Assembly (NCBI GenBank): GCA_945906965.1
Contig: CAMDRP010000010.1
Span: forward strand, 1-51,258
Length of the DNA: 51,258 bases
Direction: 5' to 3'
From: Opitutus sp. GAS368
GTDB taxonomy: Bacteria > Verrucomicrobiota > Verrucomicrobiia > Opitutales > Opitutaceae
Of this stretch, positions 1-9,517 are shown piece after piece (position 1 is the stretch's first letter; the number at the start of each line of letters is the position of its first letter). Under the pieces are notes generated by a model, which searched no databases, had not been told where the DNA came from, and saw nothing but the letters and a program-made list of their open reading frames with translations. A program made the translations under genes and the position numbers.

Positions 1-761
1 AGTTTTTCAAAAGTGGCGGCGGCGCGTTCGTGGCGCGGGTCGAAGGCGCGGAAGTACAGGCTCAGTTCTTCGTAGGCGGCCTTCGCTTGGTCCATTTCCC
101 AGACGCGCAGATAGTCGCAGAGAAACGGAAAAATCGGCGCCGCCCGGCGAATGCGCGGCTCGAGGGCGGCGCAGGCGAGAGCGAGCGCTCCGCCTTGGGA
201 GGCGCCCATCGCGCCGACGCGCGCAGGATCGACTTCGGGTAACGCCATCACGACGCGGGCGAGTTGAACCGTATCCAGAAAGATCGCCCGGAAAAGGAGT
301 TTACGGGCATCGGGGTCGTCGAGGCCACGGATGATGTGACCGCGCAGGGTGTTGCCTTGGACGCCACCGCGGTCTTCGGAGCGACCGCCTTGACCGCGAC
401 AATCCATGGCGGCGACGCAGAAGCCGGCTCCAGCGTAAGCGTGTTTGCTGACCCAATCACCGGAGTGGCCGGAGTAGCCGTGAAATTGGAGGACGGCGGG
501 GGCTTTGTGCGCGGCGGCCGAGGTGGATTTGGGGCGGAGGTACTTGGCGTAGATGCGGGCGCCGCCCACGCCGGTGAACCAGAGATCGAAACACTCGACG
601 TGGGGCGCAACGACGGTGGTGCTGGGTCGGAGTTCAGGTTGTGGAGCCGTGGCGTCGAGCTCAAGCAGGGCTTCGGCCCAATAGGCATCGAAGTCGGCGG
701 GACGGGGATTGCGGCCGGTATAGTGCCGGAGTTCGGCAAGGGGGAGGTCGATGAGGGGCAT
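1..761 (-). CDS. Acetyl xylan esterase / cephalosporin-C deacetylase family (CE7), 3' end outside window
   Basis: This gene reads leftward from an ATG at 761 (MPLIDLPLAELRHY) and leaves the window after about 253 residues, so the C-terminus is missing. The alpha/beta-hydrolase nucleophile elbow GASQGG is present, preceded by the CE7-typical RGQGGRSEDRGG stretch. CE7 enzymes remove acetyl groups from xylan side chains, xylo-oligosaccharides and related esters, usually in the cytoplasm. No signal peptide is seen at the start, which fits that. The catalytic Asp and His lie further along in this family and would fall beyond the edge. It is divergent from the oxidoreductase at 936. The family call is firm; the true substrate is not shown. 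Confidence 0.9.
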   Translation of the reverse strand, partial: MPLIDLPLAELRHYTGRNPRPADFDAYWAEALLELDATAPQPELRPSTTVVAPHVECFDLWFTGVGGARIYAKYLRPKSTSAAAHKAPAVLQFHGYSGHSGDWVSKHAYAGAGFCVAAMDCRGQGGRSEDRGGVQGNTLRGHIIRGLDDPDARKLLFRAIFLDTVQLARVVMALPEVDPARVGAMGASQGGALALACAALEPRIRRAAPIFPFLCDYLRVWEMDQAKAAYEELSLYFRAFDPRHERAAATFEK

Positions 762-935
762 TTTGAGGAAAAGAAAAAACGCGGGTCAAAACGTGGGGCT
801 GAGCGGCAGTGTTGTCGGTCGAGCTGGGGCAGAGGGTCGAGCTAGAATTACGGGCTCTGTTGTGACGCGATAAACTGAAGTGGAGAGAAGACGGGGTTTG
901 TTTTCGGGGCTTTCGTGTGTTTCGTGAGGTTTATT

Positions 936-1775
936 ATGAAAACTATCGGCGTACTGGGTCTGGGGATTATCGGCAGCGTGTGGGCGCGGCATTATCAAGC
1001 GGCGGGCGTCTTGGCCGGAGCTTGGAATCGGACGCCGCAGCCAGATTTTCCACATTGGAAAACGACGCCGCTGGCGGTCGCGCAAGCAGTGGATATCGTG
1101 CAGATCGTTGTCGCGGATCCGCCCGCGGTGCGGGCGTTGCTCGCACAGATTTTGCCGGCACTCGGTCCGGGGAAAACCGTGGTGCAATCGAGCACGATTG
1201 ATCCGCGCAGCAGCGAGGAATTTTACCAAGCGGTGACCGCGCGTGGGGCGCGTTACTTGGAGGCGCCCTTCACCGGCAGCAAGCCGGCGGCGGAGCAGAA
1301 GCAGGTGGTTTACTACGTCGGCGGCGACGCAGCGACCGTGGCGGATATGGATGCCATGTTGGGTTTGGTGTCGCTCGTGCGAATCCCGATCGGTGACCAC
1401 CAGCAGGCGACGGCGCTCAAGCTGGCGATGAACCTGAATATCGCCGCGCAGATGGAGGCGTTGTCGGAGGCGATCACGTTGGTCCGCCGCGCAGGGATCT
1501 CGGATGATGTGTTTTTCGGCGCGTTGGCGCGCAATGCCAGCCAATCGGGCTTGGCGAAACTCAAGGAGCCGAAGCTGCGGTCAGGCGATTTTTCCCCGCA
1601 ATTTTCCGTGAAACACATGTTGAAGGATATGCGTTTGGCGGCGGGTATCGGCGGGTGCGAAGCGTTCCCTGTTTTAGGTACGATGCGCGACCGGCTGGCG
1701 GCGGCGGATCAGGCGGGATTGGGCGATCAAGATTTCTCGGTTCTCGTCACGCTACTAAATCAAAAATCAAGCTGA
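936..1775 (+). CDS. NAD(P)-dependent beta-hydroxyacid dehydrogenase family oxidoreductase
   Basis: A 279-residue protein with an N-terminal Rossmann fold (GLGIIGSVW at residues 6-14). It has the family substrate-loop region (EAPFTGSKPAAEQ, where relatives carry DAPVSGG) and the helix bearing the catalytic Lys followed by Asn (LKLAMNLNIAAQ). This is the 3-hydroxyisobutyrate / tartronate semialdehyde reductase / GLYR1-like superfamily, which reduces or oxidises small beta-hydroxy acids or aldehydes. The ATG at 936 is chosen because it begins the Rossmann strand directly and has a Shine-Dalgarno-like gtgaggt 5-10 bases upstream; an in-frame GTG at 915 is less likely. It converges on mrdA. The substrate cannot be assigned from sequence. 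Confidence 0.88.
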   Translation: MKTIGVLGLGIIGSVWARHYQAAGVLAGAWNRTPQPDFPHWKTTPLAVAQAVDIVQIVVADPPAVRALLAQILPALGPGKTVVQSSTIDPRSSEEFYQAVTARGARYLEAPFTGSKPAAEQKQVVYYVGGDAATVADMDAMLGLVSLVRIPIGDHQQATALKLAMNLNIAAQMEALSEAITLVRRAGISDDVFFGALARNASQSGLAKLKEPKLRSGDFSPQFSVKHMLKDMRLAAGIGGCEAFPVLGTMRDRLAAADQAGLGDQDFSVLVTLLNQKSS

Positions 1776-1845
1776 AGGGTGGCGCTAACTCAGTCGGTAT
1801 ATCACCAGGTGTGCCACGCGGTCCGCTTGCGGGCGCGGAGGGCGC

Positions 1846-3834
1846 TTACTCGATCTTGAACGGAGCGAGCTTTTGGTCGGCGGGACGGTTTTTCTTCTCA
1901 AAATATTTCTTGAGCACCGACCCGGCGACAGGAGCGGCGTAGCGGCCACCACCGAAATTTTCGCCGAGAGTTTCGCCTTCAATCATCACGGCCATGGCGA
2001 TCTCGGGGTTGTCGGCGGGGGCAAAGCAGATGAACCAGGCGAAGTTGATGTTACCGGTTTTGCCGTCTTTGGTGACTTTTTTCTGCGCGGTGCCGGTTTT
2101 GCCGGCGATGCTGACGCCGGGAATTTTAAACAGGTCGAGATTGAGCGTGCTCGCCGTGCCGTAGGTGGTGGTTCCGACCATGCCTTCGATCAGGGCGGCG
2201 CGTTGCGTTGGCGTGAGACCGATAGATTCTGTGCGTTGGACGGGAGCGTCCGGGTTGTGCAGGAGCGTGGGTTGGGTGAAGACCTCGTTGCGGGCGACGG
2301 AGGCGGCGAAGCAGGCCATCTCGAGCGGGGTGACGAGAACGTAGCCTTGGCCAATGGACATGTTGGCGGTGTCGCCGGGAAACCATTTTTCGCCGATCAC
2401 TTTTTCTTTGTAGGCAGGATCGGGAATCACCATGCGGCCGGTCTCGTGGGGGAGCTCGATGCCAGTGCGTTGGTGTAAATGGAAGCGGCGGCCTTCATCG
2501 GCGAGGAGATCGGGGGTGATGAGACGGCCGGCGCCGAAGAAATAAATGTCGCAACTGTGGGCGATCGCTTCGGGTAGAAGCACCTCGCCGTGTTGGCCGC
2601 GGCGGTTGTCGCAGACGAAAACGCGGTTACCGATGCGGATCGCGCCTTGGCAGTCCGCGATGGCTTGCGTGGGATCGATCACACCGCGGCGGAGGCCGGC
2701 GATCGAGGTGAGAATTTTAAAGGTGGAGCCCGGGGGGAAAGCGCCGCCGATGGCCAGGTTGGTCCAAGCTTCGCGCGCGGTGATGTCGGCGGCGTCGGCG
2801 TGGCCGAGGCGTGGGGCGAATTTACGAAGGTCGTAATCGGGTTTACTCGCTAGGGCGAGAACCTCCCCGGTCTTGATGTCGATGGCGACGGCAGCGCCGA
2901 TCTGGTCGCCGATAGCGGCTTCGGCGGCGAGTTGGAGGTCGATGTCGAGGGACGTGACGAGGTTTTGGCCCTGGATGGGGAGGCGGGATTCGATGGGCTT
3001 GGCGTCGCGGATGCGGTAGCCCAGCGGGTCCACGCGGAAGATGGAGCCGCCGGCATCGCCTTGAAGCATGGAGTCGAATTTCAGCTCAAGGCCGTCGCGG
3101 CCGATGGAACCGCGCATTTTGAAAGTGCGGAGTTTTTCTCCGGGAAAATCGTCGGCGGTCACGTCCTCGTTGATGCCGACGTAGCCGAGGGTTTGGGAGG
3201 CGGCGGAGCCGAACGGGTATTCGCGGGTGTTGGTGGTGTAAAGCTGGAGCGGGGAGACGACGGGCAGGTGTTCGAGGAGGCGGGCGTATTCGGCGGGAGC
3301 GAGGTCATCGACGAGCGGGTAGGGCAGGAGGAGTTCGCGGGCAAAATGGGTGTTCAGGCGGACGGAGTCGACCTTGAGATCGCGGCCGATGATGGCGTTA
3401 ATTTTTTCTAGGTAGGATTGAACGACGCTAACGCGGGCCAGAGTCCAAAGCTGGTCGGCGGTGGGGATATCTTTGTCGTCGATGGCGCGGTAATTTTTGC
3501 GGATGCGGATAAACTCAGCGCGGAATTTAGCGCGAAGTTCATCGAGGTAGAGCACGACGGCGAAGCGCGGGCGGTTGCCGACGAGCAGTTGGCCGTGGCG
3601 GTCATAGATGTTGCCACGGGGGCCGGGGATGAGGATGCGCCGCTGGTTTTGGGAACTCTCGCGCTCGGCGTGGAGTTCGGTGTTGAAGAGTTGTTGGTAC
3701 GCGAGGCCACTGGTGAGAACGATCAACAAAGCGGTGACGATGAAATAGAATAGAACGACGCGCGGATCGTAGCCTTTTTGGGATTCGAAGAGGCGGCCCG
3801 AGCGGTCGGCTAAGTTATTTTCGTCAGCAGCCAT
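1846..3834 (-). CDS. mrdA: Penicillin-binding protein 2, elongasome transpeptidase
   Basis: A 662-residue class B PBP. It has a short cytoplasmic N-terminus, one membrane anchor at about residues 26-46, and a dimerisation region with the RG-N-YDR motif near 73-79. The transpeptidase domain carries S370-T-F-K373, S427-C-D429 and K579-T-G581. Asp in the second motif is usual for PBP2. It cross-links peptidoglycan during lateral wall growth together with MreB, MreC, MreD and RodA. It is the last gene of the mre operon and starts 10 bases after mreD ends. rodA, which often follows, is not here: the next gene downstream is convergent and unrelated. Confidence 0.96.
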   Translation of the reverse strand: MAADENNLADRSGRLFESQKGYDPRVVLFYFIVTALLIVLTSGLAYQQLFNTELHAERESSQNQRRILIPGPRGNIYDRHGQLLVGNRPRFAVVLYLDELRAKFRAEFIRIRKNYRAIDDKDIPTADQLWTLARVSVVQSYLEKINAIIGRDLKVDSVRLNTHFARELLLPYPLVDDLAPAEYARLLEHLPVVSPLQLYTTNTREYPFGSAASQTLGYVGINEDVTADDFPGEKLRTFKMRGSIGRDGLELKFDSMLQGDAGGSIFRVDPLGYRIRDAKPIESRLPIQGQNLVTSLDIDLQLAAEAAIGDQIGAAVAIDIKTGEVLALASKPDYDLRKFAPRLGHADAADITAREAWTNLAIGGAFPPGSTFKILTSIAGLRRGVIDPTQAIADCQGAIRIGNRVFVCDNRRGQHGEVLLPEAIAHSCDIYFFGAGRLITPDLLADEGRRFHLHQRTGIELPHETGRMVIPDPAYKEKVIGEKWFPGDTANMSIGQGYVLVTPLEMACFAASVARNEVFTQPTLLHNPDAPVQRTESIGLTPTQRAALIEGMVGTTTYGTASTLNLDLFKIPGVSIAGKTGTAQKKVTKDGKTGNINFAWFICFAPADNPEIAMAVMIEGETLGENFGGGRYAAPVAGSVLKKYFEKKNRPADQKLAPFKIE

Positions 3835-3844
3835 GGCAGCGATT

Positions 3845-4375
3845 TTAGGCGAAACGATTGGCCTCGTGATCCGTGAGAGCGAGGGCGCGGGCTTGGATGG
3901 CGAAGAACCATGGGGCGATCAGCGCGAGCAAGATTTGCGAGCATGCGAGGTCGGCGAAGAGGCGTGGCCAAAGGCTGGCGGGTGCGGGCGAACGGGCGAC
4001 TTGGGTGAACGAGAACACAAGGAAGAGCCCGAGGTTGGCAAAGAGGGCGATCAGCACGCGACTGAGTGTGTCATCGCGAGGGAGACGGTCGCGGAGGTTG
4101 AAAATTACGGCGTGGGTGAGCGCGAAGAGAAAGGCGTGGGTGCCAAAGGTGACGGGGGCGACGGCGTCAAAGAGCAGCCCGCCCAGGAAGCTGGCGAGGA
4201 GCCCGGTGCGCAGAGAAAACGTGAGTGCGGGCAGGGCGACCGCTAGCGCGCCCACGAACACATACAGACGCCAAGGCGCGAGTGCGTGATTGAGTTGCGC
4301 GGTGACCGCCCACAGAAGCAGCGTTGAGAGGAGTATGAACACGAAGCGAAGCACGTGGGTAGAGCGGGGCACCAA
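3845..4375 (-). CDS. mreD: Rod shape-determining membrane protein MreD
   Basis: A 176-residue, very hydrophobic protein with about five predicted membrane helices, including LRFVFILLSTLLLWAVT near the start and VLIALFANLGLFLVFSF near residue 115. It is immediately downstream of mreC (3-base gap) and upstream of mrdA. Size, topology and position all fit MreD, a poorly conserved inner-membrane scaffold of the elongasome. The sequence itself has few diagnostic residues, so the call leans on synteny. Confidence 0.88.
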   Translation of the reverse strand: MVPRSTHVLRFVFILLSTLLLWAVTAQLNHALAPWRLYVFVGALAVALPALTFSLRTGLLASFLGGLLFDAVAPVTFGTHAFLFALTHAVIFNLRDRLPRDDTLSRVLIALFANLGLFLVFSFTQVARSPAPASLWPRLFADLACSQILLALIAPWFFAIQARALALTDHEANRFA

Positions 4376-4378
4376 TTA

Positions 4379-5206
4379 TTAAGGGGTGTCGAGCGGCAGC
4401 AGGACGGTGACTTCCGTGAGGGCGGCGAGGCGGTCATCGAGTTTGACTGCGCCGGATTTAAAGAGGCCATCGGTGCTGGGTTCGACTTTGATGACAGAAC
4501 CGATCGTGAGGCCGGGTGGAAAAACGCCACCGAGTCCGGAAGTGACGAGGCGCTTGGTGGCATTGGCGCTGGCAAAAATGTCGAGCGGCACAAACTCAAT
4601 CACGCCACCGGCGGACCCAAAGGTGGGATTTAGCCCCCCTTGATAACTGATCGGGCGGGTGTCGCCTTCGACGACGGCGGCGAGGCGCACCGTCTGGCTA
4701 CTGATGAGATCCACGGTGGCGGTATAGGCGAAAACTTCGCTGACTCGACCGACGACACCGCCGCTAAAAACGACCGGCGCGCCGACCGTGAGGTTGTAAT
4801 TTTTGCCTTTGCGAATGGTGAGACGTTGCCACCAACCGGAGAAATCGCGGCGGACGACGCGTGCGTGCTCCGATTGATAACCGCTGTAAGAAGGCAAACG
4901 GAGGATGCCTTCGAGGCGGGCGACTTCGCCTTGCATCTCGATGTTTTGCTGGACGGCGAGATCGTAGGAAGCATTGAGGCGGGCGAGGTCGCGGCCGGCC
5001 TCGATGAGCTCGCTGTTGGAGTGGAGCCGGAGCGTCCAGTATTCTTGGAGATCGCGTGCGTAAGAGGCCGCGACACCCACGGGCGCGGTGAGTTCGAAGA
5101 ACGAGGCGCGGGTAAAGGTCTTGAAAACGGTGGGTATCACGAGCCATGCGGCCACGACCAAACCGAGCGTGAGAAACGGTCGAGCTTGGTCTAAACGTTT
5201 GGGCAT
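4379..5206 (-). CDS. mreC: Rod shape-determining protein MreC
   Basis: A 275-residue protein: short cytoplasmic tail, one membrane anchor (TLGLVVAAWLVIPTVF), a heptad-like helix, then the beta-rich periplasmic domain. The family-typical block VGAPVVFSGGVVGRVSEV is present, as is a second barrel with a GGVFPPGLTIGSV segment. MreC links the cytoplasmic MreB filament to PBP2 and RodA. I chose the ATG at 5206 (MPKRLDQ) because it leaves a normal short N-terminal tail before the anchor. An open frame extends 45 codons further upstream, but that stretch is proline- and arginine-rich and unlike the family. Confidence 0.93.
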   Translation of the reverse strand: MPKRLDQARPFLTLGLVVAAWLVIPTVFKTFTRASFFELTAPVGVAASYARDLQEYWTLRLHSNSELIEAGRDLARLNASYDLAVQQNIEMQGEVARLEGILRLPSYSGYQSEHARVVRRDFSGWWQRLTIRKGKNYNLTVGAPVVFSGGVVGRVSEVFAYTATVDLISSQTVRLAAVVEGDTRPISYQGGLNPTFGSAGGVIEFVPLDIFASANATKRLVTSGLGGVFPPGLTIGSVIKVEPSTDGLFKSGAVKLDDRLAALTEVTVLLPLDTP

Positions 5207-5341
5207 AGATCGGGCGGAATTTAAAGCGGGGAGCGTAGGCTTAATATATGGCCCATGGAACGTGCGGAAGACACGGAAAAACAGACGAAACAAAGTTGGG
5301 CGCGTTGCTGGGGCGGGATCGCACGGGGTAAACCCTTTCAA

Positions 5342-5581
5342 CTAAGTTTTCTTATTTTGACCGTAGCGCTCGAATGAGGCTTCGGCGCGCCTCCACATGA
5401 AGAAAGCGAAAAGGCTCCAGCACAAAAATCGCAGCAGGTACTTTTCGGGTGAGATCGCAGATCCGAAGGTGAGGTCTCCGAGAAATTGGACTGCCGTCAC
5501 GGTTGAGCTGAAAACGAGGGAGAATTTGCCGCGGCCCAATTTACGCAACTGAGCCCAGCGCGGCAGGAGACGGAATTTCAT
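5342..5581 (-). CDS. Small membrane-associated protein inside the mre operon, unknown function
   Basis: A 79-residue basic protein between mreB and mreC on the same strand. It has an amphipathic basic N-terminus (MKFRLLPRWAQLRKLGRGK), a moderately hydrophobic middle (about residues 20-42), a stronger candidate helix (YLLRFLCWSLFAFFMW, about 48-63) and a charged tail. I do not recognise a family. It starts 30 bases after mreB stops and ends 135 bases before the mreC start, so it is probably co-transcribed. The ATG lacks a clear Shine-Dalgarno sequence, as do several neighbours. It could be a chance open frame, but its position and composition favour a real gene. Confidence 0.55.
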   Translation of the reverse strand: MKFRLLPRWAQLRKLGRGKFSLVFSSTVTAVQFLGDLTFGSAISPEKYLLRFLCWSLFAFFMWRRAEASFERYGQNKKT

Positions 5582-5611
5582 CGCGATCGGCGGCGCCCGC
5601 AGGAGTGGGAC

Positions 5612-6625
<1,014 letters not shown>

Positions 6626-6739
6626 GATGGGGGATGGTCGAGACGAGAATGAGGCGGCGTCTCCGCCGACGGAAACGAATGGGTGGCAGATCAGGGTGTC
6701 AACGCGGGAAACCGCTGGGACAATCCTTGCGGCGGGCGT

Positions 6740-7336
6740 TTAGTCTTTTTTGGCTGGGGCTTTTTCGGCTTCGGTTTTTTTCTGGGCGTCTTCGTAGGCT
6801 TTGCGTTGCTGGATACCGATTTCCAATAGGTCGCTGACCAACATGCGGGCTTCGGTCTCTTGCTGGGCGATGGAGCCCGGGGCTGGGGGTGGTTGCGGTG
6901 TGCCTTGATTGATGGGCATGACCGTGGGGTTGGCGAAACCGGCGGCAGCAGCTCCGGGGTTGGAGTTAGCGGCACCTGAACCGGAAACGGTGGCTTTACG
7001 CAGACGCAAAACTTTTTGCTGTCCGCCGACCGATAGGCTCACTTGGTCAAGGACGGCATCGTACGCGAGGACCTTGATGCCTTCGACGGTGGCGTTGACC
7101 GCAATCCAGTGGCTGCGTTTGGTTTGATTGTCGTATATGCAGACTAAGGTGTTTTTGGCCGTGCTGCTGACGCCGGCGAGTTCGAGTCCCTCTTGTGAGG
7201 TCGTAGCGTCGGTCGCGGCAGCACCTGGAGCGGGTAGAAACGGAGAGTCTTTGGGCAGGGCGGTCTGGGCTGAGGCCGCCGTGACCGCAAGGATTACGGC
7301 GAACGTAGCGGAGCAAAGAGGTGTAACACGAGGCAT
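6740..7336 (-). CDS. Secreted or periplasmic protein of unknown function upstream of mreB
   Basis: A 198-residue protein with a classical signal peptide: basic start, hydrophobic core FAVILAVTAASA, likely cleavage after ASA near residue 23. After an Ala/Pro-rich linker comes a compact region (about residues 48-113) with beta-strand character and the phrase VLAYDAVLDQVSLSVGG. A Gly/Ala/Pro-rich spacer and a charged C-terminal helix ending in KKTEAEKAPAKKD follow. No family is recognised with confidence; the small beta region recalls pilus or secretion accessory proteins of the GspC/PilP kind only superficially. It ends 114 bases before the mreB start on the same strand and may share its transcript. 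Confidence 0.75.
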   Translation of the reverse strand: MPRVTPLCSATFAVILAVTAASAQTALPKDSPFLPAPGAAATDATTSQEGLELAGVSSTAKNTLVCIYDNQTKRSHWIAVNATVEGIKVLAYDAVLDQVSLSVGGQQKVLRLRKATVSGSGAANSNPGAAAAGFANPTVMPINQGTPQPPPAPGSIAQQETEARMLVSDLLEIGIQQRKAYEDAQKKTEAEKAPAKKD

Positions 7337-7461
7337 GGTGATAACAAGTTATGCAGGGGGATGGGTTGCGTCAATTGTGGAGCCGGGGCGGCCTGATAGG
7401 ATGAACGGTTAAAATTCCCTCTTGTCTCGGTGGGCGGGCTCGCCCCATTTCATAGCACGAC

Positions 7462-7836
7462 ATGATCTCCGCAGATTATATTCCCTTCCTGATCCAAGCT
7501 CTATTAGCCGGCGGCATTACCGCGTTTATCATCGGGGCGAGTCATTTTTTCGGTCAACGAGCCAAGCTCAACAAGATCAAGGACTCGGCCTATGAGTGCG
7601 GCGTACCTTCTGAAGGGATCGTGCATACGCGCTTCTCGGTGAAGTTTTTCCTCACGGCGCTTTTGTTTATGTTGTTCGATCTAGAGATCGTGATTCTTGT
7701 GCCGTGGACGTTTATTTATCGAGAGTTTCTGGCCAACCAGATCTCGATCATCGGGCCGGTGTTTTTCTTTATCGGCGTGCTGGTGCTCGGTTTGATTTAC
7801 GAAGTTAAGAAGGGCGCACTCGATTGGGAAAAGTGA
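7462..7836 (+). CDS. nuoA: NADH-quinone oxidoreductase subunit A
   Basis: A 124-residue membrane protein with three helices and the family signature YECGVPSEG around residues 45-53, followed by RFSVKFFLTALLFMLFDLEIV, the most conserved part of NuoA/ND3. It is a membrane-arm subunit of respiratory complex I. It stands alone here: no nuoB or other nuo gene follows, and the next gene (25 bases downstream) is the EIIA-DAC protein. The ATG has no obvious Shine-Dalgarno sequence. Confidence 0.95.
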   Translation: MISADYIPFLIQALLAGGITAFIIGASHFFGQRAKLNKIKDSAYECGVPSEGIVHTRFSVKFFLTALLFMLFDLEIVILVPWTFIYREFLANQISIIGPVFFFIGVLVLGLIYEVKKGALDWEK

Positions 7837-7860
7837 GTAGGCGTTTAATATAAATTTTTC

Positions 7861-9204
7861 ATGCGGTTAGAAAAAATCATCGCCCGCAGCCGCATCATCG
7901 ATTTGCGGAGCGGGGATCTGCCCGGCGCGTTGCAGGAGTTACTCGCGGTGAGCGTGGCGAGTTTTTCAGACCTTAAGCCGGAGTCCTTGTTGAAAGGATT
8001 GTTGGCGCGTGAGAGCACGATGACGACCTACCTCGGGCTCGGGGTGGCGTTGCCGCACGTGCGGGTGAAAATGTCGCGGCGCTATATCCTCGCGATCGGG
8101 CGCAGTCGCGCGGGGATACGGCATGACGGGGCTTTGGCCGACGAGCGGGTGCATTTGATCGTGATGTTGATCGCCGGTGAAAAAGCCCGCGATTACCTGC
8201 AGGTGCTGGCTTCGATCGCGCGCCAGGTCAAAGAGCGAACGATGGTTGATGGCCTCGTGCAGGCCCCAGATCTGGATCAACTTTACGAACGTTTAGTGGG
8301 CGGTTTCGGCGGGATCCGGCCGGTGCAGACTCAGCAGAATCGCGTCAATCGGCTCATGTTGCGTGAGGCGCAGCGCGTCGCGAAGGGCGCGGCGTGTGAT
8401 GCGTTGATGGTTTTTGGCGACACGTTTATCGGCGGGATCGATCGCGCGGCCTTCAGCCTTAAGATGAAGACGATCTTGGTGACGCGTAACCCGATCGAGG
8501 CTGGCGACGACGAACGCGATTTTGCTGAGACGATCCAGGTACGATCGTTTTCCAATCAACGGATGGCACAGTTGCGCAGTGCGATCTTGGTGGCACTCAC
8601 GCGCGGGGTTTTAAAATTTACGGATCGCATTTGCTGCCTGGACGGCATGACGGGGAGTAACCAGTTCGACACGCTCGTTGTCGTCGATATCGAGCGCGAA
8701 TTCCAGACTTTGCTCACGGGACAGACCGCGGATCTTTTGCCCGAAGACGTGAAGCCGGAAGTGTTGGAGCGCGTGTTGGCCGTGGCCACCGAGCTTGCCG
8801 TGGAAGGACGCGAGGGTCGGCCGGTCGGGTGTTTATTTGTGGTGGGCGACTCCGAAAAAGTCGCCGCACTCTGCAAACCCCTCGTTTTGAATCCTTTTTT
8901 TGGCTACAAGGAAGAAGAGCGAAATATCCTTAATCCGTTCATGGATGAGACGGTGAAGGAATTTTCTTCCATTGATGGCGCCTTCACGATTCGCGGCGAT
9001 GGCGTGGTGGAATCGGCCGGCAGCTTGATTCAGGCGACCGATAGCAACCACTCCTTGCCCAGTGGTTTGGGGAGCCGGCATGCGGCGGCGGCGGCGATCA
9101 GTGTGGCAAGCAATTGCATCGCGATCGTTGTCTCCTCGAGCACCAGTCAGGTGACTCTTTTTCGGCGCGGGGTGATGTTGCCGCTCACGGAAAAACGCCG
9201 TTAA
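7861..9204 (+). CDS. Three-domain diadenylate cyclase candidate: PTS EIIA + pyruvate-kinase-C-like + DAC
   Basis: A 447-residue protein. Residues 1-150 resemble a fructose/PtsN-type EIIA domain and keep the phospho-acceptor His66 in LGLGVALPH. Residues 165-285 resemble the pyruvate kinase C-terminal fold (AKGAACDALMVFGD, then KTILVTRN, then LTRGVLKFTD). Residues 300-447 are a DisA_N diadenylate cyclase domain: EGREGRPVGCLFVVGD, the DGA motif at 372-374, and GLGSRHAAAAAIS at 402-414. The middle and C-terminal parts match the CdaZ-like layout. DAC enzymes join two ATP to make c-di-AMP. The canonical RHR motif reads RHA here (Arg406, His407, Ala408), so activity needs proof. There is no membrane segment. 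It may be co-transcribed with nuoA. Confidence 0.82.
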   Translation: MRLEKIIARSRIIDLRSGDLPGALQELLAVSVASFSDLKPESLLKGLLARESTMTTYLGLGVALPHVRVKMSRRYILAIGRSRAGIRHDGALADERVHLIVMLIAGEKARDYLQVLASIARQVKERTMVDGLVQAPDLDQLYERLVGGFGGIRPVQTQQNRVNRLMLREAQRVAKGAACDALMVFGDTFIGGIDRAAFSLKMKTILVTRNPIEAGDDERDFAETIQVRSFSNQRMAQLRSAILVALTRGVLKFTDRICCLDGMTGSNQFDTLVVVDIEREFQTLLTGQTADLLPEDVKPEVLERVLAVATELAVEGREGRPVGCLFVVGDSEKVAALCKPLVLNPFFGYKEEERNILNPFMDETVKEFSSIDGAFTIRGDGVVESAGSLIQATDSNHSLPSGLGSRHAAAAAISVASNCIAIVVSSSTSQVTLFRRGVMLPLTEKRR

Positions 9205-9293
9205 GGCGTTGGGTGGGGTAGGGAGGCCTAGAAGATTGGAGTTGCAGCACCGCGCCCGCGGGCTTTGCTCTGACCCTTCAACCTTTTATAACC

Positions 9294-9458
9294 ATGCAAG
9301 AAGTCGTCACCCTAGAATGCACCGAAGCCAAAAAAGAGGGCAAGCCCGCCTCCCGTTATCTCACGAAGCGGAATAAAAAGACCGTGACCGAGCGCATCGA
9401 GAAGAAGAAGTACAATCCCTTCCTCAAGCGCCACACGCTCCATAAGGAAATCAAGTAA
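9294..9458 (+). CDS. rpmG: Large ribosomal subunit protein bL33
   Basis: A 54-residue basic protein ([20 protein letters not shown] onward) ending in [15 protein letters not shown], which fits L33. Only one cysteine is present (Cys9), so the two CxxC zinc pairs of the zinc-binding form are absent; this is the zinc-independent type. The ATG at 9294 is preceded by cttcaaccttttataacc, with no Shine-Dalgarno sequence. A strong hairpin terminator follows at 9491. Confidence 0.93.
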   Translation: MQEVVTLECTEAKKEGKPASRYLTKRNKKTVTERIEKKKYNPFLKRHTLHKEIK

Positions 9459-9490
9459 ACGCTCCGCGTTTACCTTTCCGTCAGTTTCAA

Positions 9491-9517
9491 AACCGAGCCG
9501 CAACGCTCGGTTTTTTT
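9491..9517 (+). terminator. Intrinsic terminator after rpmG
   Basis: An eight-base perfect stem (aaccgagc / gctcggtt, 9491-9498 with 9505-9512) with a six-base loop, running into an uninterrupted T tract to 9517. It lies 33 bases after the rpmG stop on the same strand. Confidence 0.88.

Noticed and set aside
264-845. A 193-codon open frame on the plus strand
   Set aside because: It is antisense to the CE7 esterase, which has a clear nucleophile elbow on the minus strand.
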